Shown here in pieces: positions 4,914 to 5,876 of a stretch of 5,876 bases of DNA (positions are counted from its first letter, which is position 1; each line of letters opens with the position of its first letter). Below the pieces are notes generated by a model. It had not been told where the DNA came from. It made no database searches and was given only the letters and a program-made list of their open reading frames with translations. The position numbers and the translations under genes are program-made. The DNA comes from a bacterium (GTDB lineage: Archaea; Thermoproteota; Nitrososphaeria; Nitrososphaerales; CADDZS01): positions 1 to 5,876 of the forward strand of contig DAIDAB010000137.1 in the NCBI GenBank assembly GCA_027310845.1, read 5' to 3'.

Positions 4914-5642
4914 CTAACATAAGAGTATCTCTATACGCTTACTGTCCTTTCCTTTGTTCTCTGACTTTGAGATCTTGATCCTTCCAATCTCCCTTGTGCG
5001 AGCGACATGGGTTCCGCCATCAAGCTGAGCGTCGAAACCGACAATATCAACTATGCGAAGCCTGTCCACGCCTTTTGGAAGAAGGTCTGCGCTAAGTCTA
5101 TAGAGTTCAGATCTCTTCAAAGCCTCCTCAGCACTCAGCCACTCTACTCTTACTTCCCTATTTTCGGACACTACTCTATTCATCTCTGATTCGATCAAGG
5201 CCTGCTTTTCTTTGCTCAGGTCGGAGAGAGAAAGGTCCAAGCGTGCCCTCTCAGCATATATCTGACCTCCAGTGATTTTAGCTTCGAACTTGTGAAAGAC
5301 TACACCTGAGAGTATGTGAAGGGCCGTATGGTGGCGCATATGCTTGTATCTCAGATCCCAGTCCAACACAACATGCACATTAGAATTCAACGCGGATGAT
5401 CTCTGGAATTCATTGAGCTCGCTCGAAAGCTGGTGGATGACTTTCTCCGGAGTTTTCGTCGATTCTACAATTTCGAATCTGTTGCCATCTAATGTCACTG
5501 TCGCATGATCGGATGGCTGCCCGCCCCCTCTTGGATAAACTGCGGTTTTATCGAATACAATGGACCTTAGATCAGGCACTTCGACCACCGTAGCATCAAA
5601 TGCCTTCAGATAGTGGTCATTGAGATAGAGCAGCTCTGTCAT
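4914..5642 (-). CDS. alaX: Alanyl-tRNA editing hydrolase AlaX (medium type)
   Basis: AlaX is the free-standing relative of the alanyl-tRNA synthetase editing domain; it hydrolyses Ser- or Gly-tRNA(Ala) made in error. Counting from the ATG at 5642 (242 residues), the N-terminal beta-barrel part carries AVYPRGGGQPSD at about 34-45. This glycine motif is seen in longer AlaX forms and in AlaRS. The editing core has the zinc pair HHTALH at 104-109. Near residues 208-213 lies DGGTHV, where AlaRS and many AlaX proteins have CGGTHV, so one usual zinc cysteine is replaced by Asp. Length and both motifs indicate the AlaX-M type. A TTG at 5654 would add four residues. I prefer the ATG, which lies about 35 bases from an AT-rich element at 5672-5682. 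The C-terminal tail is lysine-rich. Editing function is likely, with metal binding altered by the substitution. Confidence 0.93.
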   Translation of the reverse strand: MTELLYLNDHYLKAFDATVVEVPDLRSIVFDKTAVYPRGGGQPSDHATVTLDGNRFEIVESTKTPEKVIHQLSSELNEFQRSSALNSNVHVVLDWDLRYKHMRHHTALHILSGVVFHKFEAKITGGQIYAERARLDLSLSDLSKEKQALIESEMNRVVSENREVRVEWLSAEEALKRSELYRLSADLLPKGVDRLRIVDIVGFDAQLDGGTHVARTREIGRIKISKSENKGKDSKRIEILLC

Positions 5643-5671
5643 CGGATGAAACAAGATAACCTGAGCAGGGG

Positions 5672-5682
5672 ATTCTTTATTC
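5672..5682 (-). promoter_or_regulatory. Possible TATA element of alaX
   Basis: GAATAAAGAAT on the minus strand is preceded by purines (GCGAAA) and centred about 35 bases before the ATG at 5642. It predicts a leader of about nine bases. No Shine-Dalgarno motif lies before the ATG, which agrees with a near-leaderless transcript. Confidence 0.4.
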
Positions 5683-5724
5683 TTTCGCCGAGATCAGAAT
5701 ATTGCCTTCAAATGCAAGTAATGC

Positions 5725-5732
5725 TGATATAC
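5725..5732 (+). promoter_or_regulatory. Possible TATA element of the right-edge gene
   Basis: TGATATAC lies about 46 bases before the ATG at 5775 and about 25 before an in-frame GTG at 5754. It would give either a 20-nt leader containing GGGAAGAG (5756-5763) or a leaderless GTG start. Confidence 0.3.
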
Positions 5733-5774
5733 GCATGCTCGCTTTTCGGCTAAGTGGGAAGAGTCGTCAGCCTG

Positions 5775-5876
5775 ATGAGTCTGGGATTGGGCGTTGAACC
5801 TAATACATACAAGATTATTTCCTATAACCAACTTACTCCCGACGAGGTTACGAAGACCAACTATCCACTCCAGAAG
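5775..5876 (+). CDS. N-terminal part of an unrecognised protein, cut by the window edge
   Basis: An open frame begins at the ATG at 5775 and runs 34 codons to the window edge without a stop. It begins MSLGLGVEPNTYKIISYNQL and continues with TPDEVTKT, a soluble and plausible coding composition. A GTG at 5754 is in frame and would add seven residues; a TAA precedes it. Weak purine-rich GGGAAGAG lies 11 bases before the ATG. The gene is divergent from alaX across about 130 bp. I do not recognise the family from this short piece, and chance openness over 34 codons cannot be ruled out. Confidence 0.6.
   Translation, partial: MSLGLGVEPNTYKIISYNQLTPDEVTKTNYPLQK

Noticed and set aside
5007..5189. 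Plus-strand frame opposite alaX
   Set aside because: It is an antisense shadow; the AlaX motifs are on the other strand.
1..5876. CRISPR array, insertion sequence or defence system
   Set aside because: No regularly spaced direct repeats, transposase motifs or defence-type domains are present.

Overview
The window reads as archaeal. A tRNA gene is interrupted by short introns whose ends fold into bulge-helix-bulge-like junctions. Genes are preceded by TATA-type elements with very short leaders. The gene set (QueC with a QueT-type transporter, free-standing AlaX, a CxxC-x17-CxxC zinc ribbon) is common in Archaea. Several non-canonical introns in one tRNA point to the Thermoproteota / Nitrososphaeria (Thaumarchaeota) side rather than to Euryarchaeota. 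That placement is inference, not proof.

Layout from left to right. 1-75: nothing firm. 76-282 (-): small zinc-ribbon protein. 283-572: no convincing gene, but a foldable element at 391-470 and an isolated tRNA T-arm-like stretch near 361-377. 573-863 (-): small unrecognised reading frame that may be the 3' part of a frameshifted gene. 915-1100 (-): tRNA-Leu(CAG) precursor with three inferred introns (24, 17 and 60 nt), giving an 85-nt mature tRNA with every stem intact. 1168-about 2386 (-): queT-queC pair for preQ0 supply, overlapping by 14 nt. 2461-2476: perfect inverted repeat between divergent genes. 2576-2902 (+): small four-helix membrane protein. 2923-3657 (-): class II glutamine amidotransferase. 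3658-3806: divergent promoter region. 3807-4907 (+): M24B-type Xaa-Pro peptidase. 4914-5642 (-): AlaX alanyl-tRNA editing hydrolase. 5775-5876 (+): start of a gene that leaves the window.

Three of the recognisable loci concern tRNA: the intron-rich tRNA-Leu, the preQ0 (archaeosine precursor) genes just upstream of it on the same strand, and the mischarged-tRNA editing enzyme. The mature tRNA-Leu carries G15, the usual archaeosine site, so it is a plausible substrate of the pathway its neighbours feed. The most notable object is the three-intron tRNA, whose anticodon lies on a 7-nt internal exon. The other genes are ordinary housekeeping or accessory functions in alternating orientation, with 6-20 nt gaps between convergent ends.
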